Assembly (NCBI GenBank): GCA_964304625.1
Contig: OZ199839.1
Location: 1,922,001 to 1,986,000 of the forward strand
Length of the DNA: 64,000 nucleotides
Source of the DNA: Kudoa neothunni
Taxonomy: Eukaryota; Cnidaria
Direction: 5' to 3'
The first letter of the stretch is position 1. Each line of letters opens with the position of its first letter. The position numbers were made by a program, and so were the translations under genes. This document shows, in pieces, positions 23,501 to 37,972 of this stretch. The notes beneath the pieces were generated by a model. The model saw only the letters and a list, made by a program, of their open reading frames with translations. It searched no databases and was not told the DNA's origin.

Positions 23501-26500
23501 GCAAATATATAGATACTACTATCTTAGCCATTTCCAAGATGAAGATTCCTCCTGCTAATTACGTTCAATTATCGGGTAAAATACTTGAAATTGTTAATAA
23601 AACCGAAGAATTTATGAAACAATATGAAAGTGCATTACAAGCTGAGTATGTTAAAGCAAAAAAGGTGAATTTTGAAAATGCTGAAAACCAAAAATTCTTT
23701 GATTCGACTGAAAGATATTATGGCCATGTTCAAGCTATGTCTCTAACTGGAGTGGTTGCTCCTGATACCACCCCATATAATAAGCTAGCTGCTGAAATAA
23801 AAATGGAAACTGAAATGCTCGATGGATTAAAATCACAATATCACAAATTAAATGTAGATTCGATAGTCTCAAATTTCCATCCTGATATGCGAGACTCCAT
23901 AAATCGCCTAAAGCTGAATGAGGTTGTGTTGACGAGAGATATAAAAGTGGCCCTCGATGCATATGACCAATTGAACACGCGTCAAACTAATTTCAGCATT
24001 GAGAAACAATCATTTGAAAAATCTTACGGGGAAATTGAAAACTTAAAGAAGGAATACGTTTCTACAATTCAACAAATTTTAAGTATATCCGACGATAAAA
24101 ATGCGAAGGAAGACGAATTAACAACAAAGATAGATACATTGAAAGATACAAAAAAAAATTTTTTGGAGAAGATTAAGCAAAACACATTGGTTTTGAAAGA
24201 ATCATATAACGATCTTCAAACAAAAAAAGCTGAATTTGAGCAGTTATCATCAACCTTAACGTCCACAGGTAGTTCATTGACATCGCTAAAAGAAGAGTTG
24301 GACACAGAATTGAGCGACCTGAAGTCTCAAAACCAGCAATTGAAAAGTAAACTTGAAGCAGCTATGCCAGTAGTTAATAAAACAGAAGACGATGTTAAAA
24401 CTTTGGCTTCAGCCAACGAACAACTCAAATCATTTGTTGATGAATATCCTAAAAAGATGCACTCACGGAAGACTGATTCTATAAAAACTGTTTATAATGC
24501 TTTAAAATCACTTAACGATATTAAATCAACCACACTCAACGAAAAAAATAAGCTTGATAAAAGAATTGATGAATTGTCCCAATTATATGAAATTAACAAA
24601 GACAAATTCGACGCTGATATGAGACAAATAATAACTTCTCAATATGAGCGACTATTTACCAACGGAAAATATCTTGATAAACACATTGAATTATCGGAAC
24701 ATGAAAATTCTAAAATTTTGGAAGCTTCAGCAGTAATAGAGGACCTTTTTAAGATTTGGTCAATGAGAATATCCTCTGATTTGACTAGCGATCTCTCTAA
24801 TCTGGATTGTTGCGTAAAAATATTAAATGGTCAACAATGTGGTTTGTTTATATCAATGGATTTTTATCAATGTGTTTCGTACACTACGAACTTTGATAGT
24901 GATATTAGAAGCAAATCAATTGAAAAATTTGCAAATGAAATGAGTGGTTCATTGGAAACAATCAAAGTTCAAAACGATAACGACGAACTTGGAGTTGAAG
25001 GGTTGAAAAACTTGGAAACAAATTCGACGATATTAAGCAAACAAATAGGTTTGCTAGAAGATTTGTTTAAAAAAGACTACAAGAGATCAAAGATAGCGGA
25101 AGTGAAACAAAAATTCGTTGATTTCCTCGCGAACGTTGAAGACAAAGATTTAATTGTATCTTCAAGCAGAAATTCGATTTCACAAAGCGTAAGCTCAACT
25201 AAAAACAACTTAAATGGATATGGAGAACAAATTTCCAACTATGAAATAAAATATAATGAGGCAAGGAATAAATTCTCCAACTTTTCTTTGGAAGCTGATA
25301 CACTAACAAAGTCAATTGGTACTGAAACAAGTAACACCTATATCATTCAAGAGATAAAGAAAAAACCTTCTATTGTTGATACTGTTTCTGGTTATAATAG
25401 CGATTTAAGTGTTGATGAGGAATTTGTGAAAAACTCGAAAACTGATATAAACAACTTCAAAACTGAACATGAAAATCTTGTTCAAATCTCCGAATCCTAC
25501 GACAACAAATACACCCAGCTTAAAGGTGAGATAAAAGACTTTCAAACACAACTTGAAAGTTTAGAAAGTAATAAAGCAATAATTGAAAAAGAGGATGTTC
25601 TTAAAAACTCAGAACAAATTATAGAACATCTGAATAAAAAATTTTCGGAAATTACCTCAACTCGAAATAGTATTTTCGATGGTGAGAAAAAGATAGAGGA
25701 ATTTGATCAAAAAGTAAATGATCATTATGATAAATCCGTCTCCAAATTAAGAGAATTCACCAATAAAATTAATTACAAAATGACGCAAACTAAGTCATTT
25801 CTCGGAAGACTCAACTCACTGAAACAATCATCGTCAACTATAAACAAATCATTGGATTCCCTTTCCTCAATAAAACAGCGAATTCAAAATTTTCAAGTCA
25901 ATCTGAAAAATAAAAAAGAACAATCAACTGAGCTACTCGAATCGATGAAAGAAAAGCTGATGGAAAAGACTGAAAGTGAAAACGAATTATTGGATAAAGA
26001 AAAAGAAAATATAGATATGAATATTGATAAATACTTGAACTCGTATCAAGAATTTTACGGAAAAGCTCATGTTGCCTCCGCTGATATTCCAATTGATATT
26101 GTCACAAAAAATAATGAATATCTAGCCCTAAAGAGCTCTATACAATTGGATTATTACGATAAGAAAGGATCTATTGATACATTAAAAAAGATTGGTAACT
26201 TACATTATGGGGACCAACAAAATTTACTAAACACCAAATATTCAAACCTGAAAACTATTTCAGACAAGGCAATCGACCAAATTGATACATTAACTGTAGA
26301 AATTACCCATCGTGGATTTGATGACAACTCAGAGCTAACCCAAAACAAATACGATGCGTTTATATTATCGTTGAATGAATTCCTTGCTGAAAATAAGGAA
26401 GTTTCATTTGAGATTGAAGAGTATAATGATGATGTCGAAACAAAAATTAAAGGTTATTCCATCGAAACAGAAAGAAATATTATGAAAGATGTTGAAAAAA

Positions 26501-26817
26501 ATAGCGAAACGTTGACATCTTTATTAAAAAAGACCGTCAATAAAACAAACGACGAAATGATATCTGACGATATAAAAACAACCATTTCGTCTTCTAAGCC
26601 AGGCTCAACGAACTCTGAGGAGAAAGTCGAAAGGAATATAGCCACAGGAAGCATGGAAAACATAGTGGCTAAAGACTATTACATAGTCATCGAGTCATTG
26701 GCATCAATGGCAGTTATCGCTCTGATTATTGTAGCTGCTAGAATATATTACAAACATGTGAAGAAGAGAGAAATATACAAAAGATGTAGTGAAGTTTACA
26801 CTAAGGTCGAGTTTTAA
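20563..26817 (+). CDS. Giant coiled-coil type I membrane protein (about 2070 aa), reticulocyte-binding-like architecture
   Basis: The main ORF is open from 20644 to 26817 (2057 codons). I infer a mini-exon 20563-20599 and a 42-nt intron 20600-20641 (GTATTTAT...ATATAG). The join is in frame, gives exactly 2071 codons including stop, and builds a signal-peptide-like start: MMNWKIFTLRF followed by IVMFTMIL. Without it the ORF has no export signal although it carries a C-terminal membrane span (YIVIESLASMAVIALIIVAA) and a short basic tail ending EVYTKVEF. The first 300 residues are the most structured part: DYPPKWI, RHDPTYRAYCQRYLN, FSREYPQFVE, SCARSGMLGQDV, DLCHIGVPIDTP. About 1600 residues of Lys/Asn/Asp/Ser-rich coiled coil follow, broken by a hydrophobic Cys island near residue 1390 (LDCCVKILNGQQCGLF). 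The layout resembles Plasmodium RBP/RH invasion ligands, but I cannot confirm homology. It may be a lineage-specific surface protein or an acquired gene. The near-absence of introns is unlike every neighbour. Confidence 0.75.
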
Positions 26818-27496
26818 GCTCCATATTCATGATATCCTATATAATATCATTACTTTTTATAGTTAACATATGGCATTAGATTTCATTTACTCTTTCGTTT
26901 TTTATTCGTTTTCTCTGCGAAAATTTTTTTTTATATTAAAATAAAGCCTTAGACAGGTGCGCAATAATTGTATGTTAAAAAATGGGATTTAAGAAGGTAG
27001 TTATTTCAAAATAAACCTTATCTTGTAAGGTAACGCATGAAATTTATTAAAACTTTTTAAATTGCTATAATTTCTATACAAATACATAAACATTATTTAT
27101 TGATTATGCAGTAGCGCAAGGCTATTACGCACTTTTAGGAATAATGTCGAAAATTCAAAATATACGAATTAACTATAGAGATAAATCGCGAGATAAGAGT
27201 AAAATACGTCGATAAATATAATTATAGAATTAAGAAGTAATTTTTCCTTTCGGAAAAATAGGAGTGCATGCTAATTACGCATCTGAAATCTGTTGTTTGA
27301 TTACATTGGCATGGTTAGTACGCAGTAGGAAAATAGGAAAAATTATCGCTCATTTGAAGAAAACGTGTAGATTATTAAATAATTGGAAAAATCTTGAACT
27401 AAAAGTGGAAATAAAGCGAACATCGTTAAGCGCTCCGGCCTTAAATCAGTTACCATATTGAATACAATTGGATCAATAAAATAAAAAATATTTTTC
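26818..27496. other. 3' flank of the giant gene, with a hAT-like terminal motif
   Basis: AATAAAG at about 26940 is a plausible polyadenylation signal. At about 27113 a CAGTAGCGCAAGG stretch continuing into CTATTACGCAC resembles the inverted end at 61066-61089, so a short hAT-type fragment may start here; its partner end was not found. A plus-strand ORF at 27264-27461 has no recognisable features. Confidence 0.35.
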
Positions 27497-27863
27497 AGAC
27501 TTTATTTCAAGTGATTTAATATTTTTTCTTAAAATTCTTAAAATAAAAATTCAAACTATTCGATGTAAGAATGAATGAATGGATCGTACTTTCGAGAAAG
27601 AGAAATATAAAGCTTCCCAGAAAGTACAATATAATAGGAAAATAAATTAGCCAATGACATCAAAGACGACACGATAGACAACACTCCTATAACCGTCGGT
27701 CGAGGACAGTTCCATGAGTTTGCTTCGAGAATTAGTCTAAAAATGAATAGATTAAATAGAAAATCTAAAAGAAATAAAGAAATTATTCGAGATCCATCAC
27801 ACCGAAATGTTGGAACCCATTACAAAGTTTAATTTTTCATTTTTCAGAATAAAATAAACTTTG
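27497..27863. repeat. 365-bp dispersed repeat, copy 1
   Basis: Direct copy of 58491-58858, roughly 80-85 percent identical by eye over CGATGTAAGAATGAATG, AATATAATAGGAAAATAAAT, GGACAGTTCCATGAGTTT and ATTCGAGATCCATCA. On the minus strand both copies encode a similar hydrophobic peptide: NSWNCPRPTVIGVLS, then LANLFSYYI, then SRKYDPFI. This copy ends where a piggyBac TTAA begins (27865). Confidence 0.7.
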
Positions 27864-28373
27864 TTTAACTTTCCAAGCATGTCAAAAACGACTATACAAC
27901 AAGCATTTTTGGGGTCCAAGGGGACCACAGATTTTTATTGTTTATTTTGATATGTAATATTGTGACATACAATTATATTATTTAAAAAAGTTTTTTACCG
28001 ACGCGATAACGAAATAATCATAAATTATGTGTGTGTCGACGACAGTCGAGATTAGTCGATTATTAAGTAATGTCAAATATTTTAATATTCATATAAGTCT
28101 TTTTAAGTATACTTTATGATTTTTTACAATGTTATCTAGATACTTAAAAGATAATATAACTTATTTGAATTGCAGTAATATCTTAAAATATATGTATTCT
28201 TTGTTGGCAACATGATTGCGATTTTACCGATTCTAAAAGTTATTAAATAAAATTTTTTAAATAATTATAAAATATTGCTTAACCGTTATTTTTTAAAATA
28301 TGAAACAGTTGGGTAAATCTACTGTTACTGGCACACATACGTCAATCATTAATAATAAAACAGGGATTAATAA

Positions 28374-29092
28374 TTAACTCTCCTTGTACGGCGCCAAAAA
28401 AAATCACGCGGGTGCCGATGAGGTCACTCTCGTACCCCAACATTTTAGAAGATAAAATTTCTTAATTCATCTCTTAGTGTGTCAATAATATCTCCACATG
28501 TATATCTAAAAGTTGATGTTTCCAATTACTTTGATTAATAAGTTTAAATGACAAAAAATTTATATGTATGAAGTATAAAAACATTTTTATATACAAATAA
28601 AAAGAAATTGAAAAATAAATGAGAGAGACTGGCCTACAAGGAAAACGCCATCAGCAAAATCTCCGACTAGGTTCGGATCATGTGATAGGAATAGATTGTC
28701 TTATGATGGCTTATTGGTTTCAACAAACGAACGTTTACAGTGCTGTATAATTATATAAATCATAATATGATTAAAAGAATGAGTTTATCGAAAATTTAAA
28801 ATATGTTTACTGTAAATTTCAAATGTTTTGCTTAGGTAATACCGCATGTTGGGTTAATATTGTGGAGTATCGGATTAAATTTCGGTTAATCTCCTACGTG
28901 TTTGGGGAGGTGAGTTATCGAAGCTTCTTCCATATGGTTCAGTTATTTTAAAAAATTCAAAATAAGATGTATTGTAATATGTTGGATGTATTCTTAAAGT
29001 CCTGTAGTGAGCGGAGCCATCATATCGAAACTATCAAAAAAATAACAAATCTGGGGTACCAAATGTACCCCACTCCGGACAGGGTGGGTTAA
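28374..29092. mobile_element. piggyBac-type MITE, 719 bp
   Basis: Starts at TTAA 28374 (TTAACTCTCCTTGTACGG) and ends at TTAA 29089-29092 (inward TTAACCCACCCTGTCCGG); 14 of 18 end positions agree. A GGGGTACATTTGGTACCCC palindrome sits at the right end. No coding capacity. Nested inside the 27865-31573 element. Confidence 0.6.
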
Positions 29093-29115
29093 TTATTTGA
29101 TAATTAATATGATCC

Positions 29116-30170
29116 TTAATTAAGCGAAAAATGAATCAAAACTAATAATGAAGTGTATAATATAGAAAAAAATATAGTTCTCGAATGTTTGTTGCAACAG
29201 AATTTGGGGCAGCTATAACATTGGTTCTTTGTTTTTGTAACGGACAATCGAGCGCACAAGTTACATCTTTTTTTCGTCATAGACTTCACGATTCCATCAG
29301 TCGAAATCGGTACAGTTGGGTTGTTGGTGGGCTCCACTAATGAGTCTGCAAGTTGTTCTAAATAATTGCTTCTACAAATATCAGACTTATTAACTATCGT
29401 TTTAAATGGGTAAAACGAATTGAGTAAACTTATATCGATAATTGTATAAAAAATCACCATAGGCCCTCTTCTGGTGTATCTTTAACGTTAGTCATAGAGA
29501 GGATATGGATCTACCGTATCCACACCTCCCTTGGTTTTGTTATAATCAGTGATAACCTGGGGTTTTTTGTCTTATCTTGACATAAATCGACATTACTTGA
29601 GGATACAACCAATAAAATGAATATAGAACTAAAAATCTCTCTCGATTTCCTATCTTTAAGAATTAATCCAGTGTCTCGTTTATTATGGCGGATAGTCCCC
29701 AGAATGGTTAAACCAAGGTTAAGAAATTTGTTTGCCAACGGAACCGAGGTGAAAAAATTGTCACAAACAATGTTTCTTCTAGATCCCTCTAAATTCGACG
29801 AGAGCTCTAATACGACCTTTTTGCCAACACATTTGGTAATTTGGTTATTGGTTCTTCCAAGATGGATGGAAATATTGTGTGTATAGTTGGTATGAGGGTC
29901 TGTTAAAAGAACGAACTTAATGCCATAAACTGCAGGTTTAGAGGGCATATACTGCCTTAAGGGACACCTGCCCCTAAATGCAACTAACTATTCATCAACG
30001 GTAAGATCAGCAGAAGGAACTACACACAGCGATAAAATATTTTTCCATATGTTGAAAACATTGGTTACAGGACAAAATTTATCATTTTCTCGCCTCAGAC
30101 TCCTTGTCTCATATTCATCAAAGTGGAGAATTTAATTTATTTGAATGAATCTATATAATGGCATAATTCT
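29116..30170 (-). pseudogene. piggyBac transposase remnant, minus strand
   Basis: Blocks on the minus strand from 29948 down: MPSKPAVYGIKFVLLTDPHT, VCDNFFTSVPLANKFLNLGL, TILGTIRHNKRDTG. In another frame near 29540-29510 come the GGVDTVD-type third Asp region and TRRGPMVIFYTIIDISLLNS. The last part is a Cys-rich tail (KKRCNLCARLS, CYSCPKFCCNKH) ending at 29116. The second Asp (DNFF) is kept. Several frame changes and stops separate the blocks. The N-terminal domain (above 29950) is only faintly visible. Confidence 0.7.
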
Positions 30171-30231
30171 ACGAGATATATCACGTCTTTTATTCAAATT
30201 CCATAGCTGCCTAAGAGATTCCATTTCAGCC

Positions 30232-31573
30232 TTAACCTTCCGAGCGCTTTGGGGTCTATTAGACACCTCCCCCGTTTATAGGCTTAAACAACTGTAAAAA
30301 TTATTTTATGCAACATCTCAAAATTAAAGCAGATTCTAACGTATAGATTAAGAGAAAAAGAGTAAACAATATCGGCGATGTTCTGCGAGAAATACCGAAC
30401 ACATATCTAGAAATACGAGCGCCTCGGATGATATAAATTACGAAAATTACGAAAGCGATGACGACAAATCCATTAATATATTATAATGTAATCATGACTT
30501 TTCGAAACATTTCGAATTCTATGATAGTAATGTTGACTCTCCTAATATATATTCAGGCAAAAATGGTGTAATGTGTTCCATTGGAATTCTAAAAACCTCA
30601 AAGTGTGCACAGACAATATTATGAACGATGCCCCTAGTGTTACCGCTTATTTAACTCTTAAAATACAGGAATTTTCGGAGTGCTCGGATATATTTTTTCG
30701 TGGTGACGTTTATGAGACCTTAATATGGAATACAAATACATTTTCTCTATATCATTACAGTTGTTTCTGAAAACAGTTTTTAAATCAAAAATTTAGAGCC
30801 TACATAAGTGTACTGATTTATACGATAATATTGAAATCTCGATTGGAGTTTTTATAAACATTTTGGCATAAAGATAAAAGTAGAGAAATATTTCGAAGTG
30901 CCACACAAATTTTAGGAAATTTTTACCTTCTGAATTTTGAGGAAAAGATGATTCATTGGGCAAGTTAATCCTCCTTAAGTCAATTCGGCAGGCGAATATA
31001 ATACTTCGTACAAGCTCGCTGAATGACAAAGTCCAGCGTTATATATGTTGCGTATTTAGAATGTAAATTTTTAGACTTTTAATCAATGTTGGATATTTAA
31101 AATTAAACAGTATAATATTTATTATGCTTCTACCAATCATTACTTGTTAACAATCAAAGGATCAGAATGTAACTAAAACACCCGATTCATTTGTCATTAG
31201 TTGTGAGGATATTTTGGTCGATTTCATTATTTGAGTAAGTATAATCAGTGTTCAAAATACAAATCTGTTAGCTTCGATATTCAAAAATTTTTTGTTTCTT
31301 TTATGTCCATTTTTCTATTTATAATATGAAAGATTGTTTATTTATTTAGACGAAAATTTAATAAACGTTATACAAGTCTGCCGAATAGGATTTTGTAGGA
31401 TTAACTGGCTCAATGAATCACATTTTTCTCAAAATTCTGTTGATAGAGAATTCTTAAGTTCGTATAGCGTTTTGAAATATTTTTTTATTAACTATTGTAA
31501 AATAAAAACCTGGGGTCCAAAAGACTCCAAGTTCGTTGGAGTGTAGTCGTTTTTGTGTACCTTAGAGGGTTAA
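30232..31573. repeat. Right arm of the piggyBac with long internal inverted repeats
   Basis: Begins with another end-like sequence (TTAACCTTCCGAGCGC, then GGGGTCTATTAGAC) and finishes at the element's right TTAA. Segments at about 30870-31010 (minus) and 31360-31480 (plus) are inverted copies of each other; both translate to similar strings such as CRIDLRRINLPNES and CRIGFCRINWLNES. It may be a separate foldback MITE inserted next to the transposase remnant. Confidence 0.5.
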
Positions 31574-32669
31574 GTACGTCACAAGCTCCATTATGCGAAA
31601 ATTTCCCCTATCCGATATTGATGTTACATAATTTACCCCCCTCCGTCATTTATATGTACCCCTAGTTTAGAGCTCGTGCATCAAAGGGCTAATATAAGCA
31701 ATCCATTCATCACTTAAAGTTGTTAACCCTTCAATACCTCATTTAGGATAAAAAGGGTAGAGCATAAAAATTACTTTTCTTAATTTAAATGTCTTGCTTA
31801 TTTAATGGTTTCTGATCTCATATCAACCACTTTACAGAGACAAGGCTAACAAATCTGAGAATAATCCATGTGAAAAAGATATTTATATCACTCTACTACA
31901 TAGCTTGAATTTATCGGCAAACAAGTAATCACAGTCGCGTATAAAAGGAGCGAATAAAAAATGGTATCCTATTTGTTTAAAATTTTAAAATCGTTCTATA
32001 CAATTCTAAATAAAAATTAGAAGCTCAAATAAATTTTCGTATGTTAGATTTGATTTTCACTGTATACCTTGAATAGAAAAAATACTCGATAAAAACTATT
32101 AATATATTCAAACATTAGAAATCTGTTTCTGTGTTTCTATTACTGTTATCAAATTAATGAATATAAAAATTCATAAATGTAAAGATTGACAAGGTTATAA
32201 TAAAATTGGATGATTTGCAATTATTGGACAGTGTCAAATAAAAAAGAAATTCGAATGACCTAGTCGTAAATATATGAAAAATTGAGGGCGGAAAAAATTA
32301 AATTAGAATAAAATAAATTGTAACAGATGAAAACCAAAAATTAAATAGTGTAAATAAGAGGTTTCGATAAAACCAATATTTCAACAAGCAAGTTCAGAAA
32401 CAACGGACCATTTGATGGTTTATCGCCATATCATCAAGGATAAAGAATGTTATCTTTATCAGCTTGTTTTAAATCGGTAGTTTGGAAATGGAATTCCAAA
32501 AGTAATTAAGCTGCTGGAATGAGTCTTTTCCTTACAAGAATATAATTTGAAACTATATCATAAACTGTATTATGTGATCTATTCTAGTGGATCATACCAA
32601 TAGACCAACAATCTAATCTATGCAATGAGTGAGTGAGTGGACTAACAAGGAACTGACTCAATCAGCAGC
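31574..32669 (-). other. Intergenic and TGR 3' UTR, SECIS expected
   Basis: Follows the TGR stop on the minus strand. A selenoprotein needs a SECIS hairpin in this interval. Several ATGA motifs are present on the minus strand (for example near 32435 and 32540), but I could not fold a convincing SECIS by eye, so none is called. No other gene was seen. Confidence 0.4.
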
Positions 32670-35038
<2,369 letters not shown>

Positions 35039-35823
35039 GTTAAATCGTCACGCCTACTAGACCTATTCTAACTGGTAACCAACCATATATTCAATAAACT
35101 AATTGAATCAATAATCAATTGTGTTTCATATTTAACTATTAATTGTGATAACAATCAAAGTTGTTTAGAAAATCAAAAGCCTATTTTCATACCATAGACT
35201 TTTATTTTTGGAACCGAAGCTACTTGAGAATTTTTCCAATTATATATTTTTAAGAAATTGGTTTTATAGATTTTTTACCTTTGACATGTCGGAGAACTAT
35301 AAAAATAGGCTTAAAATTTCTCGAGGGTGTCAATTCGTGATTAGGGGATAATCATATTGTTGTTATTGTCAAATCAATTCGGCTGATTCTAATAATTTTT
35401 CATGATTGTATTTCGAAGTATGTTAAAACCTATTTTTTAATCAAAATTCTATTTTATAATCTTATTATATTTGTATTTTTCTCCGGTCGGGCGTGCGCAA
35501 TATTTATCTTAATCAATGTAGTTGTTGCAGTAATCCACCAATAAAACAGCTGTAATTCTAAGATTAGTTGATTGTGGACATTATTCTATTATTCCGGTCA
35601 CAAATATCGAACGGATAATATGAAGTGCAACATATATGGGGTAATTGCGGTAGTATATTTTGATACGCTGTTTCAAATAGGTTAATATTTGAGAAAAGGT
35701 AACAAATTTCGTAAAAGTGAAACGAATACTAAAGCCGAAATATGAAAAAGTGCTTATAATATAATAGGACAACGAGTCTGTTTAAAATAAAAAACCTATA
35801 AATATGCCCCAATCCTTGCTAAC
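35039..35823. other. TGR upstream region
   Basis: AT-rich. Presumably contains the TGR promoter, but no clear core element was recognised. A minus-strand ORF at 35581-35772 is low-complexity and not called. Confidence 0.35.
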
Positions 35824-35960
35824 TTTAACCCTCTAAGCTACATAAAAACGACTACATCCCAACGAACTTGGGGTCTTTTGGACCCCAGGTTTATATCTTA
35901 CGATAGTTAACAAAATATTTCAAAATGCTATACAAATTTTAGGCAATTTCTACCAACAGA
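35824..35960 (+). repeat. Orphan piggyBac left end
   Basis: TTAACCCTCTAAGC, then AAAAACGACTACATCCC, then GGGGTCTTTTGGACCCC. Nearly identical, in inverted orientation, to the right end at 31573 and related to those at 27865 and 19650. No matching right end was found downstream, so the element is truncated. Confidence 0.65.
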
Positions 35961-37972
35961 AATATGGGAAAATACGTGACTCCAGAAAAACACCATCTTG
36001 CGTACGCTTTTTCTTTTACGATTATCAATAATAAATCCAAAGAATATTGAGCTCAAATAAATTACTTCTAAATTTACACCTAATTCCTATTCGACTACAG
36101 TCGGATACACGTGTCATCTACATCGTTTTGCAATAAACACCGAAAATTAGCTCATTATTTACTTATTTCTTAAATTATCTATAATTTATATGTTATATCA
36201 ATTTTGATAAAAACGATATTAAATTTATCTGTATTTACTTACCACGTAAAAATCGCGACAATGGAGCATTTAAGTTTCCGAGGCGATGATGACTTTTTCT
36301 GTTTAATTAATGATCATGATAGGTTACTCTACAAATTAGTAACAAAGGGTCAACTTAAAGTTGCTACAAAAAGATGCTTTAATTGTTAGAATTTTGAAAC
36401 TTTTACTTTAAAAAAGAGAAAATTAAATGTAAGGAGATCAATGACAGTAACTTCATGTTATGGGAGAAATCACATTGATTGTGTCTTCACTTACAGATGT
36501 AAAAATTACTTATCTTCTGCGGAATAACGACCTAAGGTAGTTGAGGGTAAAACTAGTGTTTTTCACTTGAAACGGTATTTTTTTCTCTAGTATGACTTTC
36601 TTTAGTTCAACAAACAAATTAACGACAAAAAATATATATATTAATTTATAAAATGTTGTATTTAAATTTGTAAGAAAATTTGAACGATGGTTCCTTGCCC
36701 TAACAATGATATTATTTCAAAGCTTAATTGTATATTATGACAATAATGGAAGATTATTTTATTAAAATAAATATTTTTATCCCAATAAATTAAATTTGTA
36801 ATGTACTTCAATAATATATTTTATGTTGTATTAAAAAAATAAATAGATAAATATACGATTTATTATTTGTAAAAGTTCTCCAATTAAATATCTTCAGATA
36901 AATAAAATACATATTGAAATATTTTTAATCAATGCTTTTCTTTGATTTTATAACCAAAAATATCAATGTACCATTAATATAATTATTGTTAGTTTCAATT
37001 TCGCAAGTAATTGATGTATAAAAATTACTTTACTGGTAATAATGTACTAAGAAAAATTTATAAACTAAAATAAACAATTATAGATGTTATTAAATGGTTT
37101 AAAAGTTAATTTGACATTTAGAAATAATTTGTTTGAACTCAATATTCGCACTCAGTATTCTTTTGATATATTATTGATAATCGTAAAAGAAAAGACGATT
37201 GAAAACGGACGCAAGATGGTGTGTTCCTGGAGTCACATACTTTACCATTACCCTAATGTCATTTATTTACATTAAACATTGTTTCTTTCTCGTGTAATTT
37301 CCTTTTTTAAATTAATCTAAGCATATAAATACATTAAGTTAAAATATGAAGTAGTTTCATATTATTTGAAAAATAATGAGATCCCTCAACTTAAGAAATG
37401 TAAATTTTTTATTTGAGCAAATAAAATTAAAGTTTTACCACGATGAGATTAAAACGTCTCACATTTTACGAAATTATAAGAAATTTTGATTAAAGAAACT
37501 AAGTGTACAATGAATTTAGGAGATAATCCACCCTGGAATGAAAAGTTAAATCAATTGTATATGAGGAATAATTCGGAAAAAATATATCATTCTACTCCAA
37601 ACTCTGACCATATTTTTTATTAGGAACCGGATCCTTATAATAAAGGCAATTATACCCATTAGATATTCCAATATCCATATAAATTTGTATTCATTATTTT
37701 TATTTTGAATTCATCGAAATTTTAATATGAATGGAACCGAAGCAATATTAATGATTTATTTTCCTAATAGAAATGTATTCTAATTTAGAAATTTAGGTGT
37801 ATTGTGATTTGGACTCAGTAAAATGTCTTTTTTTGAAAAATTAAATGTAAAAACAAAATGGAATTAGGAATATGTGTGCTTAGTATATAAGATGATCATT
37901 CGAATCTTTCGGCAACAAATGTTCTTGATAGGAATCCAAACTAAATAGAATATAATTAGAGCAATAATTTAT
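35961..37972. other. Gene-poor AT-rich stretch
   Basis: Short ORFs at 36204-36389, 37084-37275 and about 37510-37623 show no motif. The first could be part of the truncated piggyBac at 35824. Otherwise nothing was recognised. Confidence 0.35.

Larger units (their letters stand above)
27865..31573 (-). mobile_element. piggyBac transposon, decayed and invaded
   Basis: The left end at TTAA 27865 (TTAACTTTCCAAGCATG, then AAAAACGACTATACAAC, then GGGGTCCAAGGGGACC) is homologous over about 60 bp to the inverted right end at TTAA 31570-31573 (inward TTAACCCTCTAAGG, then AAAAACGACTACACTCC, then GAGTCTTTTGGACCCC). Between them lies a minus-strand transposase remnant. A MITE (28374-29092) and a further end-like sequence at 30232 lie inside. 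The same end sequence occurs at 19650 and 35824, so this family is active-looking in number but broken here. Confidence 0.65.

Noticed and set aside
23735-23962. Minus-strand ORF inside the giant gene
   Set aside because: Antisense shadow of a long coding exon, with no independent motif.
32400-32560. SECIS element for TGR in the minus-strand 3' UTR
   Set aside because: ATGA motifs and short hairpins exist, for example around 32435, but none gives a stem of about 12 bp with an apical AA and a matching GA by eye. Left as a computation to run.
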